DNA from: Paenibacillus radicibacter
GTDB lineage: Bacteria; Bacillota; Bacilli; Paenibacillales; NBRC-103111
Direction: 5' to 3'
DNA length: 64,000 nucleotides
Assembly: GCF_024721995.1 (NCBI RefSeq)
Contig: NZ_JANQBC010000007.1
Span: forward strand, 186,001 to 250,000
A program made the position numbers and the translations under genes. This document shows positions 16,385 through 25,157 of this stretch, in pieces; the stretch's first letter is position 1; each line of letters starts with the position of its first letter. Under the pieces are notes generated by a model. The model made no database searches and had not been told where the DNA came from. It was given only the letters and a program-made list of their open reading frames with translations.

Positions 16385-18286
16385 ATGAAAAGTCAACCAT
16401 GGCGAAAGAAATTAACTCATGCTTTAACTGCAACATTCCTTTGTGGAGCTTTAACTTTTAACGCGTATGGATCGGTTTCAACAGCTCATGCAGCAAGTAT
16501 CCCTGAACTATTGATCACAGAACTAATGGCAGATACGGACAACTATGAAGGCTATGATGCCTTCGAGTATATCGAACTGTATAACGCAAGTAATCACATC
16601 ATTGATCTGAATGGCTACAAGGTCAATTCAGGCTGGGAACAGACGATTAATAAATCGATTGTCTTAAAGCCAGGTGATACGGCACTCTTATGGACGAGAA
16701 GAGCTGAAATTGCACCTATTACGCTAGAAGCTTTTAATAGCTATTATTACGATTCTTACTTCAGCAAATATATATCGGACAGTAAGATGGCAATTATTCA
16801 TGATGTTGGTGGCTTAGTCAATGGTGGCGGTACGGTAATCCTCAAGAGTCCCAGTGGCGCTGTAGTAAGTAAAGCGGTTTATGCGAAAGCAGACGTGACT
16901 TTGAATAAAAGCGTTAATTTTGGTTATCCGTTAAATGGCAGTACGGATATGCGCAAGCTTGGAGGAAGCCAAGAACCGACACCAGGAACAGTCATCCTAG
17001 GTCAAGTGCCCGAGAAGATCAAGCAAGACAACGTGAAGCCGCAAGCACCAAGTGGAGTGAACGCCACTTCTGGAAGTGGTACGGCTGTTGTGCATTGGAC
17101 GTTGAATACGGAATCGGATATGGAGCAGTACCGTATTTACAAGAATGGAGTGCTGGAATTGACCGTTCCTGCGAATCAGCAGCAAGTCACGATATATGGT
17201 TTGACCGGCAATAAGCCCTATACCTTCGAGGTAACAGCAGTAGATACATCCGATAACGAATCGGATAAATCGGTTTTGCAGACGGTAATTCCTAGCCATC
17301 AGCAAATTTCGCAAATACAGCGCGCCGTAAATCCGATGGACAGCAAGTATCAGGCGCTATGGAATATAAGCGAGGAAGGTCCTATCATTCCGGGACTGGT
17401 GCAGGATCTGGTGCCGCAAGCAGTTGCATATTATCAGCCACAGAACTGGATGCTCGTTGTATCGTACATGACAGATGGAAGGCCGACAACATTGTCTGTA
17501 CTCGATGCGACGTCAGGCGGACTCGTGAAGTCAGTCGTCTTAAATCAGTCTAACGGTGAACCGTATACAGGTCATGCAGGTGGCATTGCAGTGAGCAGCC
17601 AATACGGATGGATTTCTTCAGGTTCATCTGTATTCAAATTTAATTTGGCTGATCTTGTGCAGGCAGCTGATAAGGATGAAGTGACATTCATAGATCGGAT
17701 TTATGTACCTGTCAATGCATCCTTTACTACATTTGCGGATGGGGTACTATGGGTCGGTGAATTTTATGAGTCTACCTCGTATCCAACGGATCCAACTCAT
17801 CAACAGACTACTCGCTTGGGAGGTAAGAATTACTCCTGGATTGTTGGTTATAACCTTGATCCAGTTACCGATTCGAACAGCCAGTTAGTAGGCGGTACGA
17901 CCAATAAGGCTGTACCTGATTATGTGCTGTCTGCTACAGAGAAAGTGCAAAGCGTAGCGGTTAGGAACGACTCCATCATACTGAGTACCTCATACGGTAG
18001 GAACAAAGACAGTGATTTGTACAGATACAATAATCCGTTAGGTGAATCGCCGCATTTTACAGCTCAGATTGGTAATGCTCAGGTTCCTGGTTGGTTCCTA
18101 GATGATGTATCAGCCAAGACTACCAACGGCAAGTTTACAATTGTACCGTTAGCGGAGGGTATCATGGATCTTGGTGATAAGCTCTATGTTATTCTAGAAT
18201 CAGGTGCTAATAAGTACCGATATACCACGACCTATGTGTTGGATCGTATGCTGAAGATCGATCTGAACCAATTGGATCAGCCCTAA
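16385..18286 (+). CDS. Secreted protein: lamin-tail domain, FnIII domain and the shared C-terminal module
   Basis: A 633-residue exported protein. Signal peptide 1-36 (cleavage after AHA); residues about 40-190 are a lamin-tail domain (PELLITELMADTDN, FEYIELYNASNHIIDLNGY); about 200-295 a fibronectin type III domain (PQAPSGVNATSGSG, YTFEVTAVDTSDNE); 305-633 are homologous to the lipoprotein at 10724-11851 (GPIIPGLVQDLVPQA, HAGGIAVS, ASFTTFADGVLWVGEF, LYVILESGANKYR). Lamin-tail domains often occur in secreted nucleases and phosphoesterases, but no catalytic motif is evident. TAGGAGGAG before ATG 16385 sets the start; an upstream ATG at 16313 lies inside the leader terminator. Confidence 0.85.
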   Translation: MKSQPWRKKLTHALTATFLCGALTFNAYGSVSTAHAASIPELLITELMADTDNYEGYDAFEYIELYNASNHIIDLNGYKVNSGWEQTINKSIVLKPGDTALLWTRRAEIAPITLEAFNSYYYDSYFSKYISDSKMAIIHDVGGLVNGGGTVILKSPSGAVVSKAVYAKADVTLNKSVNFGYPLNGSTDMRKLGGSQEPTPGTVILGQVPEKIKQDNVKPQAPSGVNATSGSGTAVVHWTLNTESDMEQYRIYKNGVLELTVPANQQQVTIYGLTGNKPYTFEVTAVDTSDNESDKSVLQTVIPSHQQISQIQRAVNPMDSKYQALWNISEEGPIIPGLVQDLVPQAVAYYQPQNWMLVVSYMTDGRPTTLSVLDATSGGLVKSVVLNQSNGEPYTGHAGGIAVSSQYGWISSGSSVFKFNLADLVQAADKDEVTFIDRIYVPVNASFTTFADGVLWVGEFYESTSYPTDPTHQQTTRLGGKNYSWIVGYNLDPVTDSNSQLVGGTTNKAVPDYVLSATEKVQSVAVRNDSIILSTSYGRNKDSDLYRYNNPLGESPHFTAQIGNAQVPGWFLDDVSAKTTNGKFTIVPLAEGIMDLGDKLYVILESGANKYRYTTTYVLDRMLKIDLNQLDQP

Positions 18287-18319
18287 TTTTGGTTAATGCT
18301 AATTTCTGATATTTCTGTC

Positions 18320-18348
18320 TAGACAATTGGAGAAGCAGGGCATATAAT
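18320..18348 (+). promoter_or_regulatory. Sigma-A promoter of glpD
   Basis: TAGACA (18320-18325), a 17-base spacer and a perfect TATAAT (18343-18348). Transcription should start near 18355, giving a leader of about 135 bases that contains the GlpP-type terminator. Confidence 0.8.
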
Positions 18349-18387
18349 AATGCATAATCTTAAATGAGTAATTGGGCGGAGACAAAG

Positions 18388-18446
18388 AAGACCCTTTTGC
18401 ACAATACGCACTTGGTGTGTGTATTTCGTTGCGAAAGGGTCTTTTT
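18388..18446 (+). terminator. GlpP-responsive leader terminator
   Basis: AAGACCCTTTTGC (18388-18400) pairs with GCGAAAGGGTCTT (18431-18443), 13 bp with wobbles, followed by a T run. Inside the loop AATACGCAC and GTGTGTATT form a 9-bp hairpin. In Bacillus subtilis the glpD leader has a terminator overcome by GlpP bound to glycerol-3-phosphate; glpP is two genes downstream here, so the same mechanism is likely. Confidence 0.8.
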
Positions 18447-18489
18447 GTGTGCTCATAAAACCGTATTTACTAAACTTGGAGGCGCATTT

Positions 18490-20148
18490 ATGGAACTTTT
18501 ATCTGTGAACGAACGCATCAATTACTTGCGTAAAATGGCAAAACAGCAGCTTGATTTATTTGTCATTGGAGGCGGTATTACAGGCGCTGGAATAGCATGG
18601 GATGCTAGTGTGCGTGGTATGAAGGTAGGTCTTGTCGATATGAATGACTTCGCATCCGGCACAAGTAGTCGCTCCACAAAGTTAATTCATGGCGGACTTC
18701 GTTACTTAAAGCAAGGGGAGATTAGACTCGTGCAGGAAGTAGGCAGAGAGCGGGCATTGCTTCACAAGAGTACACCGTATTTAGTCGATCCCATTCCGAT
18801 GATGTTGCCGATTTATAAGAAGGGCACATATGGGTACTTCGCCAGTATGATTGGTTTGTATGTTTATGACTGGCTTGCAGGAGTCAAGAGAAGTGAGCGT
18901 CGCAAGATGTACGGTCGTACACAGACGATGCTACTTGAACCATTATTCAAAACGGATGGTCTTAAGGGGTCGGGATACTATTATGAATACCGTACAGATG
19001 ATGCGCGTCTGACCGTTGAAATTATGAAGAGTGCAGTGAAGAGTGGGTCAATCGTTTCTAATTATGCGAAGGTGACCGATTTTATATATCGAGAAAATAG
19101 AATTGTGGGTGTCAGAGTTGAAGATCGTCTAAGCGGAGAGCAATTTGAAATTTATGCCAAAAAAATAGTGAATGCAGCTGGACCATGGGTGGATGAATTA
19201 AGAAAAATAGACCATTCACTCCAAGGTAAGCACCTGTTGTTAACGAAAGGCATTCATCTCGTCGTAGATGCTAAGCGACTGCCGATTAATCAAGCTGCTT
19301 ACTTCGATGTGCCGGATGGCCGAATGATCTTTGCGATTCCTCGTGGAACGAAAACCTACATTGGTACGACAGATACGGTCTACAAAGGGAACCCCGAAGA
19401 ACCACATATTAGCACGGAAGATCGTCAGTATGTAATCGATGCAGTGAATGAGGCATTTCCTTCTGTGAACTTGACAGTTTCCGATATTGAATCCGGTTGG
19501 TCGGGTTTGCGTCCCCTCGTTCATGAGGAAGGGAAAAGTCCATCAGAAGTTTCCCGTAAGGATGAGATGTTCATCTCGGAGCGTGGGCTCATTACCATTG
19601 CGGGTGGCAAATTAACTGGATTTCGCAAAATGGCAGAGAAGGTTGTAAACCTGGTTTCATCTCAATTGCGAGATGAGGAGGGACGAATCTTCCCGCCATG
19701 TACGACAGATCGTGAATGCATTAGTGGGGGCATTGCCCAAGGAAGTGAAACTTTTGAACAGAACAGAGCTAGGATGATTGGGGCAGGTAAAACGTATGGA
19801 ATGACGGAGAGTCAAGTGCTTGATTTGCTTACACGTTATGGAACGAACGTTGAGCACATTTATGAATATGTATCGACCTTACAACAAGAATCCACCTCTA
19901 GGCAATCACTTGCAGATCAAGTGCTTACAGCAGAAATTAGGTATGCGGTTGAGTATGAAATGGCTGCTATGGCTTGTGATTTTTTGCTGAGAAGAACGGG
20001 CTGGATCTTATTCGATCGATCGAAGGCAGAGCGTGTCCTAAATGCTGTTCTTCGACTAATGGGGCAGCTGCTGGAGTGGGATCAGAACGAGACGAACAAA
20101 CAGCGCTTAGAAGTTGAGAAGCAGCTCCAGCTTGCTGTGGGGCAATAA
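18490..20148 (+). CDS. glpD: Aerobic glycerol-3-phosphate dehydrogenase
   Basis: GlpD oxidises glycerol-3-phosphate to dihydroxyacetone phosphate at the membrane, reducing FAD and then quinone. The 552-residue protein shows the FAD-binding LFVIGGGITGAGIAWDAS (residues 24-41), SGTSSRSTKLIHGGLRYLKQ, GTKTYIGTTDTVY, SGWSGLRPLV and the C-terminal DAO domain. TTGGAGG before ATG 18490 sets the start. It heads an operon with a HAD phosphatase and glpP and is controlled by the leader terminator. It would consume the product of the GDPD encoded upstream. Confidence 0.96.
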   Translation: MELLSVNERINYLRKMAKQQLDLFVIGGGITGAGIAWDASVRGMKVGLVDMNDFASGTSSRSTKLIHGGLRYLKQGEIRLVQEVGRERALLHKSTPYLVDPIPMMLPIYKKGTYGYFASMIGLYVYDWLAGVKRSERRKMYGRTQTMLLEPLFKTDGLKGSGYYYEYRTDDARLTVEIMKSAVKSGSIVSNYAKVTDFIYRENRIVGVRVEDRLSGEQFEIYAKKIVNAAGPWVDELRKIDHSLQGKHLLLTKGIHLVVDAKRLPINQAAYFDVPDGRMIFAIPRGTKTYIGTTDTVYKGNPEEPHISTEDRQYVIDAVNEAFPSVNLTVSDIESGWSGLRPLVHEEGKSPSEVSRKDEMFISERGLITIAGGKLTGFRKMAEKVVNLVSSQLRDEEGRIFPPCTTDRECISGGIAQGSETFEQNRARMIGAGKTYGMTESQVLDLLTRYGTNVEHIYEYVSTLQQESTSRQSLADQVLTAEIRYAVEYEMAAMACDFLLRRTGWILFDRSKAERVLNAVLRLMGQLLEWDQNETNKQRLEVEKQLQLAVGQ

Positions 20149-20160
20149 GGAGGCATACAA

Positions 20161-20961
20161 ATGATTCACTATTCCGGTTATATATTTGATCTGGACGGCA
20201 CGATTTATTTAGGGGATGAACTTATTCCAGGGGCCAAAGAAACGATTGCATTCTTACAAGAACATAACAAGAAGATCCTTTTCTTAACTAATAAGACGAT
20301 CGACTCCAGAGTGAAGTATGTGGATAAATTGAATAAACTCGGTATACGAGTTGAACTAGATAACCTTCTAAATCCTGCACAGGTCACCATACACTATCTG
20401 AAGGTACAGCATCCAGACGCTAAAGTTTATGTTATTGGTGAAGATATTCTCAAACAAGAGATGCTTGAACACGGTATTGTATTTGCGCAATCACCAACGG
20501 AAACAGATGTCGTAGTCGTGTCTTGGGACCGTAATTTTCATTATGATCATCTGGATTTTGCCTATCAATCTATTAAAAATGGAGCCATTGCCATTGCAAC
20601 ACATCCGGATCGTACTTGTCCAATGCCTGAAGGAGATGTGCCTGATTGTGGAGGGATGATTGGCGCAATAGAAGGAACGACGGGACAGAAGATTGAGATG
20701 ATCATGGGGAAACCGTCTACTCTGACGGTTCAAACGGCACTATCCATATTGGGACTTACTGCTGATGAATGCTTAATGGTAGGAGATCGACTAGAGACTG
20801 ATATGAAGATGGGAATTGACGCTGGAATGGGCACTGGGCTTGTCCTAACAGGAATAACAAGTCGAGCAGAAGCGAATGCATCTGACATAGAACCAACTTA
20901 TCTGTTAGATTCCGTTTATGATATTCTTAAATTATCCGTCGTGTATGATACTGCTGAATAA
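20161..20961 (+). CDS. HAD-IIA phosphatase (NagD/AraL type)
   Basis: A 266-residue HAD hydrolase. Motif I is FDLDGTIY (catalytic Asp14 and Asp16), motif II FLTNKT, motif III Lys in MGKPS, motif IV GDRLETDMKMG; the C2B cap includes CPMPEGDVPDCGG. Relatives dephosphorylate small phosphometabolites. Its position 12 bases after glpD and before glpP suggests glycerol-3-phosphate or another triose/glycerol phosphate as substrate, perhaps relieving sugar-phosphate excess; this is inference. AAGGAGG precedes the ATG. Confidence 0.9.
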   Translation: MIHYSGYIFDLDGTIYLGDELIPGAKETIAFLQEHNKKILFLTNKTIDSRVKYVDKLNKLGIRVELDNLLNPAQVTIHYLKVQHPDAKVYVIGEDILKQEMLEHGIVFAQSPTETDVVVVSWDRNFHYDHLDFAYQSIKNGAIAIATHPDRTCPMPEGDVPDCGGMIGAIEGTTGQKIEMIMGKPSTLTVQTALSILGLTADECLMVGDRLETDMKMGIDAGMGTGLVLTGITSRAEANASDIEPTYLLDSVYDILKLSVVYDTAE

Positions 20962-21001
20962 TGTGGATTTATGACGGTAAATCGTTCGCGGGGTGATGAG
21001 A

Positions 21002-21613
21002 ATGAAGGGAAAGTCAGAGAGCTATGATCGACTTGCGTATTGTCTGAAACGAAAGCCAGTAATCACTTCTTTGGTCAATAAAGAAGAATTGCCAGCCATT
21101 CTACAGTCAACATCCAATATTGTATTTGTTCTAAAGGCTGATATTTTCTCAATTGAACATATCGTGGAACAAATAAGAGATGCAGGGAAATTATCTTTTA
21201 TTCATTTTGATTTGATTGATGGAATAGGTAAAGACAAGATGGGTGTTGCCTACATGGCTGAAAAAATCGGAATTGATGGAATAGTCACGACAAAGAGTTC
21301 GATTATAGCTGAAGGTAAGAAGCATGGTCTGATGACGATTCAGCGGTTGTTCGTATTCGATTCCGTGTCGCTTGATAATGGTATCAAAATTACACAGTCC
21401 TCACAGCCAGATGCGATTGAAGTGCTGCCTGGCATGGTATGTACAAGAATTATGAAACGCATTCGAGAAGAACTGAGAATACCTGTGATTGCAGGAGGAT
21501 TAATGACGGATTTGACTGATTTGGAGTCAGCTTTGGAAAGCGGAGTCATCGGCATTTCAACTTCAAGTAAAGAATTATGGAATTGGCAAGACTCCCATGT
21601 AGCGTTAGTGTAG
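21002..21613 (+). CDS. glpP: Glycerol-3-phosphate responsive antiterminator
   Basis: GlpP binds glycerol-3-phosphate and the leader RNA of glp genes, preventing termination. The 203-residue TIM-barrel-like protein shows KPVITSLVNKEELPAILQS, FIHFDLIDGIGKDKMGV, DGIVTTKSS, QRLFVFDS, DAIEVLPG and PVIAGGLM, all typical. I prefer ATG 21002 (GGGGTGAT just upstream) to GTG 20993 or ATG 20996. It lies in the operon whose own leader it probably controls, a positive feedback loop. Confidence 0.93.
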   Translation: MKGKSESYDRLAYCLKRKPVITSLVNKEELPAILQSTSNIVFVLKADIFSIEHIVEQIRDAGKLSFIHFDLIDGIGKDKMGVAYMAEKIGIDGIVTTKSSIIAEGKKHGLMTIQRLFVFDSVSLDNGIKITQSSQPDAIEVLPGMVCTRIMKRIREELRIPVIAGGLMTDLTDLESALESGVIGISTSSKELWNWQDSHVALV

Positions 21614-21641
21614 AGTGAATGTTATTGGAGGTCATATGTTT

Positions 21642-22346
21642 ATGGTGACGATTGAATTAACGCCGGAGACGATGGTGTTTCGGTTATTGCTAGCGGCAGT
21701 TCTAGGCGGCATAATTGGCTGGGAGCGAGAGCGTAAGAATAAGCAAGCTGGTCTAAAAACACATCTGCTCGTTGCGGTTGGTTCATCACTTATTATGTTG
21801 ACCTCTATTTATGGATTCGGCAATGATTTGCTTGATCATCCGAATGCTAGATTTGATCCGGCAAGGCTTGCTGCACAAGTTGTTAGCGGGATAGGTTTCT
21901 TGGGGGCTGGAGCGATCCTAAGAAGATCCAATAATGTCATCTCAGGCTTAACGACTGCAGCGACACTCTGGGTTGTTGCGGCAATCGGTCTAAGCGTTGG
22001 AGCAGGATTTTATTGGCCGGCTGTTGTAACCATTCTAATCATCATGTTCATTATTATGATTATTAACAAACTAGAGAGTAAGCTGATCTTGTTTAAGAAG
22101 TATGGCAGCTTGAAAGTAGTTATGTCCAATCAACCGCAAGGTGTGGAAGTAATTAATTCCTTATTGCAAAAGGAAAAAATAACGGTTGAACAAATGGCGG
22201 TTAAGCGGGAGATGCAAGAGGATAACCATCTTGTATTTATGGAGTTCCGTATTCACACATCAAAACGCAAAGGGATGCTCGATTTATTCGAACACATCTG
22301 GATGATTGATGGAATTAAAGAAGTGAACATGGATTGGAAAGAATAG
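21642..22346 (+). CDS. MgtC/SapB family membrane protein
   Basis: A 234-residue protein with the MgtC N-terminal domain: MVFRLLLAAVLGGIIGWERE, GLKTHLLVAVGSSLIML, ARLAAQVVSGIGFLGAGAI and GLTTAATLWVVAAIGL, five helices in all, then an ACT-like cytoplasmic domain. Some homologues affect Mg2+ starvation survival or ATP synthase; most are undefined. GGAGG at 21627 is ten bases from ATG 21642 and four from ATG 21636, so the start is uncertain by two codons. It directly follows glpP and may be read from the same transcript. Confidence 0.9.
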   Translation: MVTIELTPETMVFRLLLAAVLGGIIGWERERKNKQAGLKTHLLVAVGSSLIMLTSIYGFGNDLLDHPNARFDPARLAAQVVSGIGFLGAGAILRRSNNVISGLTTAATLWVVAAIGLSVGAGFYWPAVVTILIIMFIIMIINKLESKLILFKKYGSLKVVMSNQPQGVEVINSLLQKEKITVEQMAVKREMQEDNHLVFMEFRIHTSKRKGMLDLFEHIWMIDGIKEVNMDWKE

Positions 22347-22361
22347 CGAATAAAAGCTTGT

Positions 22362-22390
22362 GAGTCCGCCCCAATGGGTGGACTTTTTTT
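22362..22390 (+). terminator. Intrinsic terminator after the MgtC-like gene
   Basis: AGTCCGCCC pairs with GGGTGGACT (one G-T pair) around a 4-base loop, followed by seven T residues. It likely ends the glpD operon. Confidence 0.8.
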
Positions 22391-22456
22391 GTTCTAAGAG
22401 GGGTGTGTACAGCATATATTTTGTAGCATTTTGATCAGATGAGAGGGGTGTGGTAA

Positions 22457-23347
22457 ATGCGAACAAGCGATTCGAACAGTTATGACTACTGTACATTGGT
22501 GCGTGAGGCAGAGGAGTTAGTAGCCCAATATCCATGGATCGAGCTTACTACTATCGGTCACAGCGTACTCGAAAGGCCGCTTCTTGCGCTGCGTATCGGT
22601 GTAGGCGCTCATAAAGTGCATTACAATGCTTCGTTTCATGCTAATGAGTGGATTACAACTCCGCTGCTTATGACGTTTGTAAGGCAGTATGCAGAGGCTG
22701 TAGCATGCGGTGAGAACTTGTACGGGATTGATGCCAGGTCTGTTTACGAATTAAACACACTTTGGGTTGTACCCATGGTAAATCCAGATGGTGTAGAGCT
22801 TGTGTTGCATGGAGCCGACTCTTGTGAGTCTGTGTATGATCAAATTGTGCATTGGAACGGTGGTTCTCATGATTTTAACAATTGGAAAGCGAACATTCGA
22901 GGTGTAGATTTAAACGATCAATTTCCGGCGCATTGGGATGTAGAACGAGAGAGAAGAGATGTTCCGGGTCCTGGCCCACGTGATTATACAGGTGAAGCGC
23001 CCTTAACAGAGCCTGAGGCAGCTGCTATAGCGCATTTTACACAGAAACAGCAGTTCGATCTAGTGATGGCACTTCACTCGCAAGGCAGAGAGATCTATTG
23101 GAATTATCGGGACTTTGAGCCAGACTACGCGGAGTCATTGGCACAATGTTTAGCACAAGCAAGTGGTTATGAAGCAGTAAAGCTTACGGGGAGTGATGCG
23201 GGATACAAGGATTGGTTCATTCAAGATTTTCGCAGACCGGGTTTTACGATTGAAGTGGGGTATGGAGTGAACCCGCTGCCGATTGCTGAGTTTTCTCAAA
23301 TTTATGAAGAAGTTGCGCCGCTGCTTTTGCAAGGACTGATCACCTAA
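22457..23347 (+). CDS. M14 family zinc carboxypeptidase
   Basis: A 296-residue enzyme of the M14 family, close to gamma-D-glutamyl-meso-diaminopimelate peptidases. Zinc ligands are His61 and Glu64 (FHANEW) and the His of MALHSQG; the catalytic Glu is in FTIEVGYG. NPDGVELV and RGVDLNDQFP fit the substrate pocket. There is no signal peptide and no LysM domain, so it is probably cytoplasmic and may recycle muropeptides; it could also be a spore-formation enzyme. GAGGGGTG precedes the ATG. Confidence 0.9.
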   Translation: MRTSDSNSYDYCTLVREAEELVAQYPWIELTTIGHSVLERPLLALRIGVGAHKVHYNASFHANEWITTPLLMTFVRQYAEAVACGENLYGIDARSVYELNTLWVVPMVNPDGVELVLHGADSCESVYDQIVHWNGGSHDFNNWKANIRGVDLNDQFPAHWDVERERRDVPGPGPRDYTGEAPLTEPEAAAIAHFTQKQQFDLVMALHSQGREIYWNYRDFEPDYAESLAQCLAQASGYEAVKLTGSDAGYKDWFIQDFRRPGFTIEVGYGVNPLPIAEFSQIYEEVAPLLLQGLIT

Positions 23348-23435
23348 CTAGGCAAGAACCCTTTTACGCCTTGCTCATATAATGTTGTTGAGAAGCGGGG
23401 CAATCCTGCGTGAAGCATGGAGAAGAGGGATAGGT

Positions 23436-23663
23436 ATGGCAGGTAAGAGCAGTAAGGGCGGCGGAGGTAAAACAACCAAGAAGAAGAAAAAAGAACTGAC
23501 AAACGGCAGAGTTCAATATACAATGCGACTCGTAGAATCCTCCACTTGTGCCGTATGCAAAACACCTTGTAAACGCGGTATGGACTACTTGGAGAAAATG
23601 AGTGAACCCGGTGCAATGGGTCATGGGGTTCCATGTATTTTGACGCGCAGACCAGTAAAATAA
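23436..23663 (+). CDS. Small Lys-rich protein with cysteine cluster
   Basis: A 75-residue protein: a Gly/Lys-rich N-terminus (SSKGGGGKTTKKKKKE) then CAVCKTPCKRGMDYLEKM and a later Cys, which could bind zinc. Basic and possibly nucleic-acid binding; unknown function. I use ATG 23436 after GAGGGATAGG rather than the in-frame upstream ATG at 23382. Followed by a terminator. Confidence 0.65.
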   Translation: MAGKSSKGGGGKTTKKKKKELTNGRVQYTMRLVESSTCAVCKTPCKRGMDYLEKMSEPGAMGHGVPCILTRRPVK

Positions 23664-23671
23664 TAATCTTA

Positions 23672-23712
23672 AAAAAAGAACTGCCGATCATATGATCGAC
23701 AGTTTTTGTTGT
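23672..23712. terminator. Bidirectional terminator
   Basis: AACTGCCGATCAT / ATGATCGACAGTT forms a long stem with a central mismatch, flanked by an A run (23672-23678) and a T run (23703-23707), between two convergent small genes. Confidence 0.75.
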
Positions 23713-23889
23713 TTATTCGGTTTTGGTAAATAAACGGTCTTCTAAGCTTTGTTTTAACTTCTTCACTGCGCGGTACTCTAGTTCACGATCGCCCAGAAAT
23801 TTAACCCCAGTTAAACTAAGTGCTTCCTTGACCGTCATTTCCACGAGAATGGTACTTTCACCTTGTGGAATTTCAACATTAGAATTCAT
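23713..23889 (-). CDS. Small hypothetical protein (58 aa)
   Basis: ATG 23889 follows AAGGAG at eight bases. The product (NVEIPQGESTILVEMTVKEA near its start; VKFLGDRELEYRAVKKLKQS later) is soluble with mixed strand/helix character. No family recognised. Three in-frame codons upstream include a GTG but it overlaps the site. Confidence 0.6.
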   Translation of the reverse strand: MNSNVEIPQGESTILVEMTVKEALSLTGVKFLGDRELEYRAVKKLKQSLEDRLFTKTE

Positions 23890-23995
23890 GTCCGTCACTC
23901 CTTACTTTTCATTCAAAAGTGCGAGAATTCCTTGATGTATTACCATTTCAATATAACATATGATGTCATATTTTTCAAATATTATCCATGATGAA

Positions 23996-25141
23996 TTAGG
24001 TTTGATTAATTTCAGCAACTGCGGGTTTATCATCGGTTTGTTCAGCTGGAAATTCCTCTTCAGGTGTGCGAATCCACCTTTTTAAATAGCCTTGTTCATG
24101 TAAGGCTTTAAGTAAAATAATGAGCACAGGCGATACAATTAATCCGATAAATCCGAAGAGCGATAGCGAGATAATCATAAAACTCAGCATCGTAAAGGCA
24201 GAGACACCAAGTGAATCGCCCGTAATTTTCGGCTCCAGTAGCTGTCTTGCGACTACAACGACTAACCAAATGACAGTTAACCAGATTGCTAGGCTAGTTT
24301 GACCCACGATAAACAGATAGATGATCCAAGGGATAAACAAGGTGGACACGCCTAGCAGCGGCAGCACATCGAAAAATCCAGCAAGTAACGCCATCGTGAA
24401 GGCATTCTTAATGCCTAGTGCAAATAACGATATAAGCACGATCACGAACGTAATGGAGATCAGCTTCGCTTGTGCGGAAATGTATGTAACGATCCCTTTA
24501 ATAACGTTTTCACTTAAAAACTCGAATACTTTCTTGAATGTAGCAGGTGTCTTCTCGCGTGCAACTCGTTTCCAACTCTCAAATTCGATGGATAGGAAGA
24601 AGGCAAGAATAAGCCCTACTCCAAAGTTGACACCGAAGCTGATCATGAATGAGGAGACAGAGGATAACGATGTACCAAGGAATTTCAACGTACCAACCAT
24701 AATTTTGGATGCATTCGCCGTCAGTCCTGATGCGTATTCCGTTATTTTCTGAACAGTATCCGGGCTGAGTGCGTTAATGGAAGATTGCACTTGCTCGGTT
24801 ATGAGGACGATGCTATTTTGAAGCGTCTGGGTATATTCAGGTACTTTTTCACTAAAGTGTAAGATTTGATTCGTGACGATCAATCCTAGCCCCGTAATGA
24901 CGCCGAGCAAGATTACAAGGAACAAGATTGTAGAAATTGTGGTTGCAACCATTTTCTTAACGCCGCGCTTATTCATGAATTTAGCGAACGGTTCGATAAT
25001 CAGGAAGATCGCGAAAGCCCAGAAGATCGGCGCGGCAATTTTATACAGGAAGCTGAAGAGCAACATGAACAAGTACACGGTGAGTAAGATGAGTGCTATG
25101 TCGATAATCGTCTTATAATATTTTTTGTAGAATGGGATCAT
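23996..25141 (-). CDS. AI-2E family transporter (YdbI/TqsA superfamily)
   Basis: A 381-residue membrane protein with about eight helices in the family pattern: hydrophobic N-terminal pair, periplasmic helical stretch (EKVPEYTQTLQNSIVLITEQ), then membrane segments including LPLLGVSTLFIPWIIYLFIVGQ split here as GVSTLFIPW and IVSPVLIILLKALHEQG. Members are exporters of varied substrates; some exchange ions. TGGAGGG before the ATG sets the start. Lies 16 bases after a methionine aminopeptidase gene on the same strand. Confidence 0.88.
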   Translation of the reverse strand: MIPFYKKYYKTIIDIALILLTVYLFMLLFSFLYKIAAPIFWAFAIFLIIEPFAKFMNKRGVKKMVATTISTILFLVILLGVITGLGLIVTNQILHFSEKVPEYTQTLQNSIVLITEQVQSSINALSPDTVQKITEYASGLTANASKIMVGTLKFLGTSLSSVSSFMISFGVNFGVGLILAFFLSIEFESWKRVAREKTPATFKKVFEFLSENVIKGIVTYISAQAKLISITFVIVLISLFALGIKNAFTMALLAGFFDVLPLLGVSTLFIPWIIYLFIVGQTSLAIWLTVIWLVVVVARQLLEPKITGDSLGVSAFTMLSFMIISLSLFGFIGLIVSPVLIILLKALHEQGYLKRWIRTPEEEFPAEQTDDKPAVAEINQT

Positions 25142-25157
25142 GTACGGCCCTCCATAA

